From the NCBI GenBank assembly GCA_051660685.1, contig JBOFQB010000066.1, positions 1-64,000 of the forward strand: DNA of 64,000 nucleotides. Direction: 5' to 3'. The notes beneath the pieces are model-generated. The model made no database searches. It saw only the letters and a list, made by a program, of their open reading frames with translations, and had not been told where the DNA came from. This document shows positions 34,910 through 44,167 of this stretch, one piece after another (positions within the stretch are counted from its first letter, which is position 1; the number at the start of each line of letters is the position of its first letter). A program made the translations under genes and the position numbers. This stretch comes from JAVBSX01 sp051660685 (GTDB lineage Bacteria > Planctomycetota > Planctomycetia > Pirellulales > Thermoguttaceae).

Positions 34910-36349
34910 ATGTCCTCACATTTTTTGTCCCCAACTGATCTAACGGAGCAGATTGTCGCCGAATCTTACGTTAGATCGAACGTCCAACGCTTGACACAAA
35001 AAGTCTGGTCCCAATTGGAGGATGTTTGCGCGGTCGCATCTCCAATCGGCCTTGTTGGAGGAGGTCTTATGGGAACCGCAATCGCCGCAACATGTCTGCG
35101 ATCCGCCTATTCTGTCGTCATTTGTGACACTTCTGAACAGGTTCGCAACCAACTTCCTGAAAAAATCGTTGCCGAGTTGGTTGCCCAATCACAGAATTCG
35201 ACGATTGTTCCCTTTGCGACAGAAAACCTTGCCCAAGTGCATGATGTCATTCTTGCAAGAACACCAAAGGGACCCGTTGCTGATCGGCAAACGGGAACAA
35301 TCGAGGAACGGTATAGAAAACTGGTTGAGGAACAGGTTCAGATAACGGACAACTTGACTGATTTGGTTGATTGTGAACTGATTATTGAGGCAATTCCCGA
35401 GAAGAAACGGATCAAGCACAAACTTTATCAACAGTTACATCAAGCCGGTTTTGAAGGACTGCTCGTTTCCAATACCTCGACAATTGAAGTTTCCCAGTTG
35501 GTTGAACGGTTGGAAAATGATTTCCAAGAACGCTTCTGTGTTTTTCACGTCTTTCATCCGGTTCGGAAACGCTCACTTGTCGAAATTGTTCGATCCCCCA
35601 AAACCGCCAAAGATTCACTCTCAACCGTGTTGAAATTGGCTCTCGATATTGACAAACACCCAATCATCGTTGGTGATCGACCCGGTTTTCTCGTCAATCG
35701 ATTATTACAACCTGTCCTGAATGAGAGTCTCATTCTTCTTCAGCAAGGGGTTCCCCTTGAACATATTGAATCGGCTGCTTTGCATTTTGGTATGCAAATG
35801 GGACCTTTTCGGATTCTCGACGAAATTGGTCTGGACGTTGCCCTTCATTCCGGTTGGAGTTTGGGGAAAGCCTTACCTCATCTCGCGTTTGAATCCCCCG
35901 TTTTGCTCGAACTGATTGAATCCGGGCGTCTTGGTCGAAAAACCGGAATCGGTTTCAAACGTTATTCTTCCGAAATCGGTTGGGATAATGACGGGATTGT
36001 TGAACCAACATGGACGACCCCCGTTTCGTCGAATCAATCGGCTGTTGAAATGACATTGGAACAAATCGCTCAACGTCTTTTTCTGCCTATGATTATTGAA
36101 GCAATCCGTTCGTTTGAAGAGGGAATTGTCGCCGAATACACCGAAACGGACATCGCTGCTGTTCTTGGACTCGGTTTCCCGGTCAATCGGGGCGGTCCCT
36201 GTTACTTCGCCGACTCTTTCGGTTTGCCAAGAATTCTTGAGTTACTCCAAATTTATGAAAAAAAAGAAGGAGCCCGTTTTACTCCGCCCCAAACACTCCT
36301 ACAATTAGAGCGGGGAAACTCTGTTTCCTTGCGAAATCGACCTCAATGA
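34910..36349 (+). CDS. 3-hydroxyacyl-CoA dehydrogenase (stand-alone, two C-terminal domains)
   Basis: A 479-residue protein starting at the ATG at 34910, just after the transporter. The NAD-binding motif is 'PIGLVGGGLMGTAIAA'. 'LIIEAIPEKKRIKHKLYQQL', 'SNTSTIEVSQL' and 'PIIVGDRPGFLVNRLLQPVLNES' are 3HCDH signatures. The catalytic-loop sequence is 'HVFHPVRKRSLVEIV' where most enzymes have HFFNPV. The C-terminal domain is duplicated ('FGMQMGPFRILDEIGLDV' and 'GFPVNRGGPCYFADSFG'), as in FadB/FadJ, but no enoyl-CoA hydratase domain is present. It would oxidise 3-hydroxyacyl-CoA in fatty-acid or related metabolism. The open frame to 34736 overlaps the transporter and is not credible. Confidence 0.88.
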   Translation: MSSHFLSPTDLTEQIVAESYVRSNVQRLTQKVWSQLEDVCAVASPIGLVGGGLMGTAIAATCLRSAYSVVICDTSEQVRNQLPEKIVAELVAQSQNSTIVPFATENLAQVHDVILARTPKGPVADRQTGTIEERYRKLVEEQVQITDNLTDLVDCELIIEAIPEKKRIKHKLYQQLHQAGFEGLLVSNTSTIEVSQLVERLENDFQERFCVFHVFHPVRKRSLVEIVRSPKTAKDSLSTVLKLALDIDKHPIIVGDRPGFLVNRLLQPVLNESLILLQQGVPLEHIESAALHFGMQMGPFRILDEIGLDVALHSGWSLGKALPHLAFESPVLLELIESGRLGRKTGIGFKRYSSEIGWDNDGIVEPTWTTPVSSNQSAVEMTLEQIAQRLFLPMIIEAIRSFEEGIVAEYTETDIAAVLGLGFPVNRGGPCYFADSFGLPRILELLQIYEKKEGARFTPPQTLLQLERGNSVSLRNRPQ

Positions 36350-36416
36350 TCGCTTGACTTTGATGATCGTTGTTCGCCCGGACAGTCCATTTGAAATCCC
36401 CTAAGAGACATCCAAC

Positions 36417-39400
36417 ATGCGTACTTTGCTCAATCGGCTTCATCTTTGGTGTATTTTGCTTTGTTGCTTTTTTCCGTTGTTGATTCCGACAAAATTGCAA
36501 GGACAACAGCTCGCTTTACCCGCAATTACGCAAACTGTCCCAACTCTTGAGTATGATTATGCGTGTGAATTGTTTATGGAGGGAAAATTGACGGACGCTT
36601 TACGCGAATTTCAGCGCGGTCTGAAACATGCAGTCAACATTGGCGGACAACCTTGGATCGACTCGATCTGTTATCATACCATGATCGGGGAATGTTTGTA
36701 TTATCTGGGAGACCATGTTGAAGCATTTGACGCTTATTCCCGGGCCCTTAATATTTTTCTGGTCTACGAAAAATGGCCCTCACAAATTCGGGTTCTGGGA
36801 GGAGTTGACGTTATTTCCCGACCTGCAACTCCTTGGGGTGTTTCAGTCCGACAGAATAATTTAGCGGGTTTGCCCAAAAAGTACCATATTGAGTATGTGA
36901 CAATGGATGTGACGCTCAACACGGAAAAAGGGGCGCAACGGTTTCGCAATGAAGAACTATTTCCCGCAAATGCCCCGGAAATTGCTCAGTGTATTGCTCG
37001 GTCAATTCGACATCGCGCGGAAATTCTCGGTCCTCTTTCCAAATTTGATGTTCTTAACGATCAGGTTTTGGAACTTCTTGCAGCACGACCTGGACTTCCT
37101 AAGCATTGGTCGAGTGTTTGGTTTGAAGTTCTTTACGGTTTGGCTCTTTCGGCAGTCGGACAATATGATGAAGCTCTTGCGATTCTGGACCGATCAACGG
37201 TTATGATTGGTCAACTCGATCATCAATTGACTGCAACAGCTCTTTGTGAAATGGGACGAATCCGGTTGAGAATGGATGATCCGATTGCAGCAGGTGTTCT
37301 ATTTTATGAGGCAAGCATTGCGGCTTATTTTTTTGGTGATCCAATTATTCTTGAGGAATCCTTTCATTATGCGGCTGTTGCGCAACGCCTTGTTGACCGA
37401 ATGAAACCGCTTCCTTATCTCGTCCCCGCCCTGAATTTCGCCGAAGAAGTGCTCAAAAACCGTCGTCGGAATGTTTGCGCAAATCCATTTGTTTTAATTT
37501 CCTTATGTGAAGAAATAGCGGATGATGCTTTGACAATCGGAAATCTCCCGTTTGCCAAAACGACGTTGGATACGGCGCAAGGATTGATGTCCAATCGTCC
37601 TTCCTTCAAAGACAGTCGGTTTGCTGGTCGTTGGAATTACCTAAAAGCACGTTGGGCTTATCAAAATGGTCGTCCTGAAAATATTGCAATTGGCAATCAG
37701 TTTCTCGAAACGTCCATGCTCAACATGCAGAAAAATTCACTTTGGATCAATCAAATCCGGTATCTCGGTTTGTTGCAGACAACCGGTCGATTTTCTTCAA
37801 CCGGACCAATCACCTTGCGCAAAGCAATGGAGCTTTATGATTATTTATTGCGGGAACCGACTGCCAAAGATTGGTTGATGCAACCTATGGACTCGCTCGC
37901 CGTTTTGGTTTCTCCCCTTTTTACACCTTCTGGAATCGATATTTACGAACTTTGGTTTCAAACGGCAATCAACCTTGATTATCGTGAACGGGCATTTGAC
38001 TTGTCCGAACAAATTCGTCGTCGTCGTTTTTATGCCGGAATCCCCTTTGGAAGTCGTCTGTTATCTTTCCGAACCCTTCTTGAAGCTCCAAGTGCCGAAC
38101 TCCCTCGAAAATATATTTTGGTGAGAGAGGAATTGTTGCAAACATTTCCAGCTCTTGCCGAACTTTCAAAACAGGGGGCAATGTTAAAAACAACCTTGCG
38201 ATCTCTTCCTGCTGTTCCGACGCATGAGGAACAGGCGAAGAAGCAACAGGGTCTTATGCTGGAGATTGAGCAAAACAGTCTCTTGCAGGAACTGATGCTC
38301 CGTTCGATTGCACTTTCTTCGATTCGTTCGGTCAACATTTTTCCGCCCAAACTGTCTTTGCGTGAGATACAGGAACAACTCCCGGACGGGACGTCCATGC
38401 TCGTCTTTTTTTCGGCAGTCGGGCAATTACACGGTTTTTTGATTGGGCGAACACATTTTGAAATGTGGAAAGTTGCGTCCAACATTGAAGAACTGCGCGG
38501 TTATGTTGCGGAATTACTTTCGGCTCTTGGAAACAGCAGCGCGGAAAAAATTCATGCGGTCAAAGATTTGCGGGAAAATGTTGAACGGACCAATAAGGAA
38601 GCGAAAAAATGGGATTGGAAAACGCCGGGCAATGCTCTTTTAACCGCTTTGTTGCAAGGAAATCGGGGCGGAACCTTTACCGAATTGGTTGTCATCCCAG
38701 ATCATTTTTTATGGTATCTCCCCTTTGAAGCCCTTTGTGTGAATGATGTGGACGGAAAACTGCGACCTTTGATTGCAGCGAACAATGGAACGATTTCGGT
38801 TCGTTATGCTCCAACCGCTTCACTTGGGGTTCCGTCGGGAACGGGTCGATTGGTTGGAGCAGAAACATTGGTCATAACGGGCAAAATGTTTTCAAAGGAC
38901 AGTCCCGAAAAGGCGGTTGAACGGTTGAGCGAGTATCAAAAAAAGCTGGAAGGACTGATTGCATTACCAAGCGGACCTCTTCCCGGGAATCCGGCTATTT
39001 TTGCGATTCAGTTGAAACAACTTCTCGTTCTTGATGATATTCCGTCTGGACGTAAAGGACCGCTTGATTGGAGTCCTTATGGAAGTGCGAAGTTGCGAGG
39101 AGCAGAACTGGCGAGTTGGTTGGACCTTCCTTGGGGGGGACCGAGTTTAGTTGTTTTGCCCGGTTTTCATACTCCGGCAGAAACGGCGTTAAAAAATGGG
39201 GGGGACGGTTCGGAATTATTTTATTCCCTGTTGACGATGCAAGCGAACGGGACGAAGACCATACTGATTTCGCGTTGGAAAACGGGCGGACGTTCGATGT
39301 ATGATTTGATTGAGGCTTTTTTGCAAAACTACACCCAATTTCCTGCGTCCGAATCTTGGCGTAAAGCGATCATGTCCGTTGCAGCCAAACCTCTTAAATT

Positions 39401-39824
39401 AGAAGAGGAACCCCGGTTGAAACTGGGAAAGGAAGAGGAACCTTTGCGAGCGAATCATCCCTTTTTCTGGGCCGGTTTTATGCTGGTTGACCGGGGAGAA
39501 AAACCTTCTCGGGAAGAAGTTGAGGAGATTGCGTTAACAGCGGAAGAGTTGGCCGAGTTGAAAAAGAGATTTGGTGAAAAGGACATTGAGGAAGTGGAGA
39601 TTCTTGCCGAACCGGGACGGGATCAGGGGACGAAGATTGAACATCCTCAACAGAAACCGGACATTTCGGTTGACCCAGAATCGGTTCTTGATTCAGATTC
39701 CAATAAGGGTTCTAATGCTGGTTCGGGCAAAACTTCGAAATCAGGTTCCACGAAAGAGACGGAGAAGGAAAAAGATACTGAAAACGTAACCGGCAAACGT
39801 CAACGGACGACGCCGAAAAAATAA
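36417..39824 (+). CDS. Exported CHAT-like protein with TPR region, catalytic residues not seen
   Basis: A 1135-residue protein with a signal sequence ('LWCILLCCFFPLLIPTKLQG') and TPR-like helices in the first 350 residues ('GKLTDALREFQRGLKHA', 'GDHVEAFDAYSRALNIF', 'GQYDEALAILDRSTVMI'). From about residue 640 the C-terminal part follows the CHAT (caspase/separase-like) outline: 'LVVIPDHFLWYLPFEAL', then 'LRGAELASWLDLPWGGPSLVVLPGFHTPAE' and the closing 'HPFFWAGFMLVDRG'. The usual 'VHIATHG' histidine and 'LSACxTG' cysteine are not found: the last reads LPGFHTP. It may be an inactive CHAT scaffold. A Glu/Lys/Ser-rich tail follows. Function unknown. Confidence 0.75.
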   Translation: MRTLLNRLHLWCILLCCFFPLLIPTKLQGQQLALPAITQTVPTLEYDYACELFMEGKLTDALREFQRGLKHAVNIGGQPWIDSICYHTMIGECLYYLGDHVEAFDAYSRALNIFLVYEKWPSQIRVLGGVDVISRPATPWGVSVRQNNLAGLPKKYHIEYVTMDVTLNTEKGAQRFRNEELFPANAPEIAQCIARSIRHRAEILGPLSKFDVLNDQVLELLAARPGLPKHWSSVWFEVLYGLALSAVGQYDEALAILDRSTVMIGQLDHQLTATALCEMGRIRLRMDDPIAAGVLFYEASIAAYFFGDPIILEESFHYAAVAQRLVDRMKPLPYLVPALNFAEEVLKNRRRNVCANPFVLISLCEEIADDALTIGNLPFAKTTLDTAQGLMSNRPSFKDSRFAGRWNYLKARWAYQNGRPENIAIGNQFLETSMLNMQKNSLWINQIRYLGLLQTTGRFSSTGPITLRKAMELYDYLLREPTAKDWLMQPMDSLAVLVSPLFTPSGIDIYELWFQTAINLDYRERAFDLSEQIRRRRFYAGIPFGSRLLSFRTLLEAPSAELPRKYILVREELLQTFPALAELSKQGAMLKTTLRSLPAVPTHEEQAKKQQGLMLEIEQNSLLQELMLRSIALSSIRSVNIFPPKLSLREIQEQLPDGTSMLVFFSAVGQLHGFLIGRTHFEMWKVASNIEELRGYVAELLSALGNSSAEKIHAVKDLRENVERTNKEAKKWDWKTPGNALLTALLQGNRGGTFTELVVIPDHFLWYLPFEALCVNDVDGKLRPLIAANNGTISVRYAPTASLGVPSGTGRLVGAETLVITGKMFSKDSPEKAVERLSEYQKKLEGLIALPSGPLPGNPAIFAIQLKQLLVLDDIPSGRKGPLDWSPYGSAKLRGAELASWLDLPWGGPSLVVLPGFHTPAETALKNGGDGSELFYSLLTMQANGTKTILISRWKTGGRSMYDLIEAFLQNYTQFPASESWRKAIMSVAAKPLKLEEEPRLKLGKEEEPLRANHPFFWAGFMLVDRGEKPSREEVEEIALTAEELAELKKRFGEKDIEEVEILAEPGRDQGTKIEHPQQKPDISVDPESVLDSDSNKGSNAGSGKTSKSGSTKETEKEKDTENVTGKRQRTTPKK

Positions 39825-39861
39825 GAGACGGTTTGTCGCCGAATTTGCGGCGACCCAACCC

Positions 39862-39938
39862 CGTTTAGCCGCGATACAACGTATCGCGCGTTTATTCGGA
39901 CCATTAAAACACGCAGAACGTTGTTTTGCGACTAAACG
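39862..39938. repeat. Family B nested palindrome, copy 3
   Basis: CGTTTAGCCG, the GCGATACAACGTATCGC hairpin, a spacer, then a degenerate AGAACGTTGTTTT hairpin and ACTAAACG. It lies about 40 bases after the CHAT gene stop and before the 2-hydroxyacid dehydrogenase. Confidence 0.8.
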
Positions 39939-39970
39939 ATAATAAACTTTAACAACAGGAGCGTGACGCA

Positions 39971-40930
39971 ATGAAGATCGTGGTGTTGGACGGAAAGACT
40001 TTGAATCCGGGCGATTTGAGTTGGGAGGGATTAGGGCGACTTGGTGATTTGACGGTTTATGACGCTTCACCCCCGGAAACGGTTAGGGAACGGGCGAAAG
40101 ATGCTGAGATTTTGTACACGAACAAGACGACTCTGAACCGCGAGATTATGGAGCAGTTGCCAAAACTGCGTTACATCGGCGTTCTTGCAACCGGTTATAA
40201 TGTTGTTGACACCCAATATGCCGGGGAACGGAACATTCCGGTCACAAACGTCCCAAAATACGGTTCAATCGCGGTTGCCCAATGTACATTCGCACATCTG
40301 CTCAACTTGACGTTTCACCTCAGTCTGCATCATCAGGCTGTTCGGTCAGGAGATTGGAGCAATTGTCCCGAATTCTGTTTCTGGAACGCCCCGCTTGTCG
40401 AATTGGCGGGATTAAATTTGGGCGTGATCGGATTCGGCGAAATTGGACGTTCCGTCGCTAAAATCGCAAACGCCTTTCAAATGTCCGTTCTTGCACACGA
40501 TCCCATTGCCGAATCAGCCGGAATCCAACAAGAAGGTTGTGCTTATGTCTCACTTCAACAGCTCCTCACCGACAGTGATGTTGTGTCCCTTCATTGCCCT
40601 TTGACCGACTCGAATTTCGGCTTGGTCAACGCCGATTTCCTTTCGCAGATGAAACGAACCGCTTTCCTCATCAACACGGCTCGCGGTCCTCTTGTCAACG
40701 AAACGGATTTGGCGGTTGCACTCAATGAAGGACGAATTGCAGGAGCCGGACTTGACGTACTTTCGGTTGAACCGCCGAAAAAGGACAATCCGCTTCTTTC
40801 CGCGCGGAACTGTTACATTACCCCGCATATAGCATGGGCCCCAAGAGCATCCCGCGAACGCCTTATGCAGATTGCCGTTAAAAATCTGGAACAGTTCCTT
40901 GCCGGTTCACCACAAAATGTGGTAAACTGA
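39971..40930 (+). CDS. D-isomer 2-hydroxyacid dehydrogenase (glycerate-dehydrogenase-like)
   Basis: A 319-residue NAD-dependent dehydrogenase. The nucleotide motif is 'LGVIGFGEIGRSVAKIA' near residue 150. Catalytic residues are visible as Arg in 'NTARGPLVNE', Glu in 'LDVLSVEPP' and His in 'YITPHIAWAP'. 'GVLATGYNVVDTQYAGERNIPVTNVPKYG' matches hydroxypyruvate/glycerate dehydrogenases (HprA-type) better than phosphoglycerate dehydrogenases, and no ACT domain is present. AGGAG lies 9 bases before the ATG. It follows the CHAT gene and a family B repeat and is followed by repeats, so it may be monocistronic. Confidence 0.9.
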   Translation: MKIVVLDGKTLNPGDLSWEGLGRLGDLTVYDASPPETVRERAKDAEILYTNKTTLNREIMEQLPKLRYIGVLATGYNVVDTQYAGERNIPVTNVPKYGSIAVAQCTFAHLLNLTFHLSLHHQAVRSGDWSNCPEFCFWNAPLVELAGLNLGVIGFGEIGRSVAKIANAFQMSVLAHDPIAESAGIQQEGCAYVSLQQLLTDSDVVSLHCPLTDSNFGLVNADFLSQMKRTAFLINTARGPLVNETDLAVALNEGRIAGAGLDVLSVEPPKKDNPLLSARNCYITPHIAWAPRASRERLMQIAVKNLEQFLAGSPQNVVN

Positions 40931-40932
40931 CA

Positions 40933-41080
40933 GAGGGAGAGAAGGTAGAAGTGAGGAGGTAGAAGGGAGAATGAAGAATTGAGGCAAAAAAATTGGAGTC
41001 TCTCAAAAGAGGGAGAAACCGGTTGATTTGCGAGACACCATTATCTTTCCTGTCTCCTCCTTCTTTCCTCCTATCTTCTT
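40933..41080. repeat. Family A variant (GGTAGAAG/CTTCTACC-type arms)
   Basis: A purine-rich left arm (GAAGGTAGAAGTGAGGAGG, to about 40972) and a pyrimidine-rich right arm (41052-41080, CTCCTCCTTCTTTCCTCC). The core has GGTTGATTTGCGAGACACCA, which recurs in altered form (GATTGACTTGCGCGAGACCG) in the element at 52970-53200. It starts 3 bases after the dehydrogenase stop. With family B copy 4 it fills the 336-base gap before gyrB. Confidence 0.7.
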
Positions 41081-41083
41081 TTT

Positions 41084-41145
41084 ACGCGCGGAACGATGTT
41101 CCTCGGCTAAACATTACGCGCGATATGTCGTATCGCGGTTAAACG
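41084..41145. repeat. Family B element, copy 4 (two half units in tandem)
   Basis: ACGCGCGGAACGATGTTCC followed by TCGGCTAAAC, then ACGCGCGATATGTCGTATCG followed by CGGTTAAACG. Here the two half units point the same way instead of forming an inverted pair. Confidence 0.8.
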
Positions 41146-41187
41146 GAACCTTCTGCCAATTATTACGGACCTGAAATAATGCAGACC

Positions 41188-41215
41188 TTGCGAGATCGAC
41201 AGGTTTAGGTATAAT
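41188..41215 (+). promoter_or_regulatory. Sigma70-like promoter of gyrB
   Basis: TTGCGA (41188-41193), 16-base spacer, TATAAT (41210-41215), about 50 bases upstream of the gyrB ATG. Confidence 0.65.
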
Positions 41216-41266
41216 GGAGATCGTAGTTTTGTCGATTTTTCCTCGCAAACCGTCCTGTTTCCTGAT

Positions 41267-43765
41267 ATGTCTGAAAACAACAACTCGCCGAATGAATTCG
41301 GGTTTGACCCCAATGCAACTGCCAGTTCTCTTCCAAGTGCAAACGCAGAATACACTGCAAAAGACTTGGAACATCTGAGCGATCAGGAACATGTTCGTAA
41401 ACGTCCTGCAATGTATATCGGCGATACAGGGAGTCGCGGTCTGCACCATTTGGTCAATGAGGTCGTTGACAACTCGATTGACGAAAGTATGGCGGGATTT
41501 GCAACGACGATTACGGTCACAATCAATTTGGATGGTTCTGTGACCGTCGAAGATGACGGACGTGGTATTCCGGTTGAGGAACATGCGGACATCAAGAAAT
41601 CGACGTTGGAAGGGGTTATGACGATGCTCAAATTCGGGGGAAAGTTCTCGAAAGGAGCATATCAGGCATCTGGGGGTCTGCATGGGGTCGGTGTAACGGT
41701 CGTCAACTTTCTTTCGGAATGGTGTGTCGTTGAAGTTCGTCGGGACGGACATGTTTTTCAACAGGAATATGAGCGGGGTGTTCCGGTTAAGCCGGTTGCC
41801 AAAATCGGAACTTCAGATCGTCGGGGAACGAAAACAACGTTTTTCCCGGACATTGAGATTTTTCCTGACCGGAAATTTGACACGAACATTTTGTCCCGAC
41901 GTTTGCAGGATTTGGCGTTTTTGAATCGGGGAATCAAAATTGTCTTGCGAGACGGTCGAAGCAGTTCCGAAGAAGTCTTTCAGTATAAAAATGGTCTTGC
42001 CGATTTTATTGAACATTTGAATCGTTCGACAGACCCGCTTCATCGTGATATTATTCATATTTGTGAAGAAGCAGAAGGGGTTGAAGTCGAAGTCGCAATG
42101 CAGTATACGGTCGAATACACGGAAAATGTCCGTTCCTACGTCAATAACATTTATACAATTGAGGGGGGAACGCATTTGTCCGGTTTTAAGACAGCGTTAA
42201 CACGAACGCTGAACAATTACGGCAAAGCGGCGAATCTGTTCAAAGGGAATCCTCCAACTGGGGAGGATTTTCGTGAAGGTCTGACTGCGGTCATTTCGAT
42301 TCGGGTTCCCAATCCACGTTTTGAAGGTCAAACCAAAACCAAGCTCGGCAACAGCGAAGTCGAGGGGATTGTTAATTCGGTTGTCGGCGAAAAATTGGCC
42401 AAATTTCTTGAAGAGACGCCGAAAACGGCCCAAACGATTGTCAAAAAAGGTATTATTGCGGCTGAAGCGCGTGAAAGTGCAAGAAAAGCCAAAATGTTGG
42501 TTCGAGAACGGAAAGGGGCCCTTTCACATGGAGGACTGCCGGGAAAACTTCGGGACTGCACAAGTAAGGATGTTGAGCGTTGCGAACTGTATCTGGTTGA
42601 AGGTGATTCGGCAGGAGGGAGCGCGGAAGGAGGTCGAGTCCGCGAATTTCAGGCGATTCTTCCACTTCGGGGAAAAATTATTAACGCATATAAGGCCCGG
42701 GAAGATAAGGTTTTGGCGAACGAAGAGGTTCGTAGTATGATTGCGGCTCTTGGAAGTGGAATTGGCGAGGACATTGATCTTCAAAAGCGACGATATGGTA
42801 AAGTCGTTATTATGACAGATGCTGATGTGGACGGTTCACACATTCGGACGTTGTTGTTGACCTTCTTTTATCGTCAGATGTATGATTTGGTCAAAGCGGG
42901 TCATGTCTACATTGCCCAACCTCCTTTATTTCGGGTACAGCGTAAAGGACATAAGGATTATTATGTTCAGACGGATGATGAAATGCGACAACAGTTGCTC
43001 GAAGTTGGTCTTTCCAACGCGCAATTTGACCCGGGAGATGGTCGGTTGTTTGAGGGGGAACAAATGGAACGGTTGTGCAAGACTCTTGCCGGGTTGGAAG
43101 ATTCGGTTTTGACGCTTGAACGTCGGGGTATTTCTTTGCGAGAACATGCTGTTCGTCAGGACCCTGTTTCAGCAAAATTGCCGATTTATCACGTTTATTG
43201 TGAAAAGTCCGAACACTGGTTTGCCGGTCGGGCGGAATTAGATGCCTATCTTGCCCAATTGGAAGAAGAATCGGGGAAGGAAGCGACGTTGACGGAGGAG
43301 CGGACGGACAATGGGGATGATTCGGAGCAAGGACCTAAGTTGCGGATTATTGAGTTGCATGAAGTTCGGACGATCAACAAATTGTTGTTGGAATTGCGTG
43401 AAATGGGGTTTGAGATTGACGCACTTCTTCAGCAAGAGCGAACCGGTTCGGACACTTCACGTTATTATTTGCGACGAGGTGATTCGGCAAAAGGGCTGGA
43501 AGATTTGCGAGGTCTGCTCAACGCCGTTCGTTCGGTCGATCAAAAAGTCATGAAAATAACGCGATTTAAGGGGTTAGGCGAAATGGACGCTGAAGAACTT
43601 CGGGACACGACGCTTGACCCGAAAAACCGGACGTTGGTTCAGGTTACAATGGAAGATGCGTCTGCTGCGGACGATTTGTTCCGCATTTTAATGGGGGATA
43701 AGGTTGAACCAAGACGTGATTTCATTGAAAAACACGCCCTTGAAGTTCGAAATCTTGACGTCTGA
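41267..43765 (+). CDS. gyrB: DNA gyrase subunit B
   Basis: The 832-residue protein is the ATPase subunit of DNA gyrase. GHKL ATPase motifs: 'HLVNEVVDNSIDESMAG', 'EDDGRGIPVEEH', 'SGGLHGVGVTVVNFLSE'. The transducer region has 'KTKLGNSEVEGIV'. TOPRIM motifs: 'YLVEGDSAGGSAEGGR' and 'MTDADVDGSHIRTLLLTFFYR'. The C-terminal 'RFKGLGEMDAEELRDTTLDP' is typical of GyrB. Between 'PPLFRVQRKGHKDYYV' and that motif is a roughly 170-residue insertion of the Gram-negative type. The gene is alone, with no dnaN, recF or gyrA beside it. The ATG has no Shine-Dalgarno site; a good promoter is 50 bases upstream. The stop abuts a family A repeat. Confidence 0.97.
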   Translation: MSENNNSPNEFGFDPNATASSLPSANAEYTAKDLEHLSDQEHVRKRPAMYIGDTGSRGLHHLVNEVVDNSIDESMAGFATTITVTINLDGSVTVEDDGRGIPVEEHADIKKSTLEGVMTMLKFGGKFSKGAYQASGGLHGVGVTVVNFLSEWCVVEVRRDGHVFQQEYERGVPVKPVAKIGTSDRRGTKTTFFPDIEIFPDRKFDTNILSRRLQDLAFLNRGIKIVLRDGRSSSEEVFQYKNGLADFIEHLNRSTDPLHRDIIHICEEAEGVEVEVAMQYTVEYTENVRSYVNNIYTIEGGTHLSGFKTALTRTLNNYGKAANLFKGNPPTGEDFREGLTAVISIRVPNPRFEGQTKTKLGNSEVEGIVNSVVGEKLAKFLEETPKTAQTIVKKGIIAAEARESARKAKMLVRERKGALSHGGLPGKLRDCTSKDVERCELYLVEGDSAGGSAEGGRVREFQAILPLRGKIINAYKAREDKVLANEEVRSMIAALGSGIGEDIDLQKRRYGKVVIMTDADVDGSHIRTLLLTFFYRQMYDLVKAGHVYIAQPPLFRVQRKGHKDYYVQTDDEMRQQLLEVGLSNAQFDPGDGRLFEGEQMERLCKTLAGLEDSVLTLERRGISLREHAVRQDPVSAKLPIYHVYCEKSEHWFAGRAELDAYLAQLEEESGKEATLTEERTDNGDDSEQGPKLRIIELHEVRTINKLLLELREMGFEIDALLQQERTGSDTSRYYLRRGDSAKGLEDLRGLLNAVRSVDQKVMKITRFKGLGEMDAEELRDTTLDPKNRTLVQVTMEDASAADDLFRILMGDKVEPRRDFIEKHALEVRNLDV

Positions 43766-43920
43766 GAGGTAGGGGATAGGGAATGGGGGATAGGGAATAG
43801 GGGGAAGAATTGAGAATGGAGAGACAGAAAACGTAATCTGACGCATGATCGATAATATAGCGTCAAAAGCGCGGTCTGCTCCTCCCTATCCCCTATTCCC
43901 CAACCCCTGTTCCCTATCTT
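43766..43920. repeat. Family A palindromic repeat, copy 4
   Basis: The left arm begins at the base after the gyrB stop (GAGGTAGGGGATAGGGAATG) and the right arm is 43880-43920 (CTCCCTATCCCCTATTCCCC). The core (about 43825-43878) shares AATCTGACGCAT and GCGTCAAAAGCG with the core of copy 1. The remaining bases up to 44167 contain no recognised feature. Confidence 0.85.
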
Positions 43921-44167
43921 TACACGTTTTCCCTACAATCGTTTTTTCAGGCAATTTCGTGTAAAGCCGCTTCTTCGTTATGCCGAAATCAACCTATACA
44001 GGTGTGACTGACAGTATTACCCTAAAAACGTGAAATTCGGTTGGGCAAATTGCCCCTTCTTCTTGTTTTTCCTATTCTGCACATTCATACCAATTGTTCA
44101 TGTTCATTGATTGACAATCGTTATTCCTCAGAATTCCTCAAAAACCTCGCTTCATTTAACGGTAATT

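Noticed and set aside
41114..41761. Minus-strand ORF of 215 codons over the gyrB start
   Set aside because: It is antisense to conserved gyrB sequence and begins in repeat DNA.
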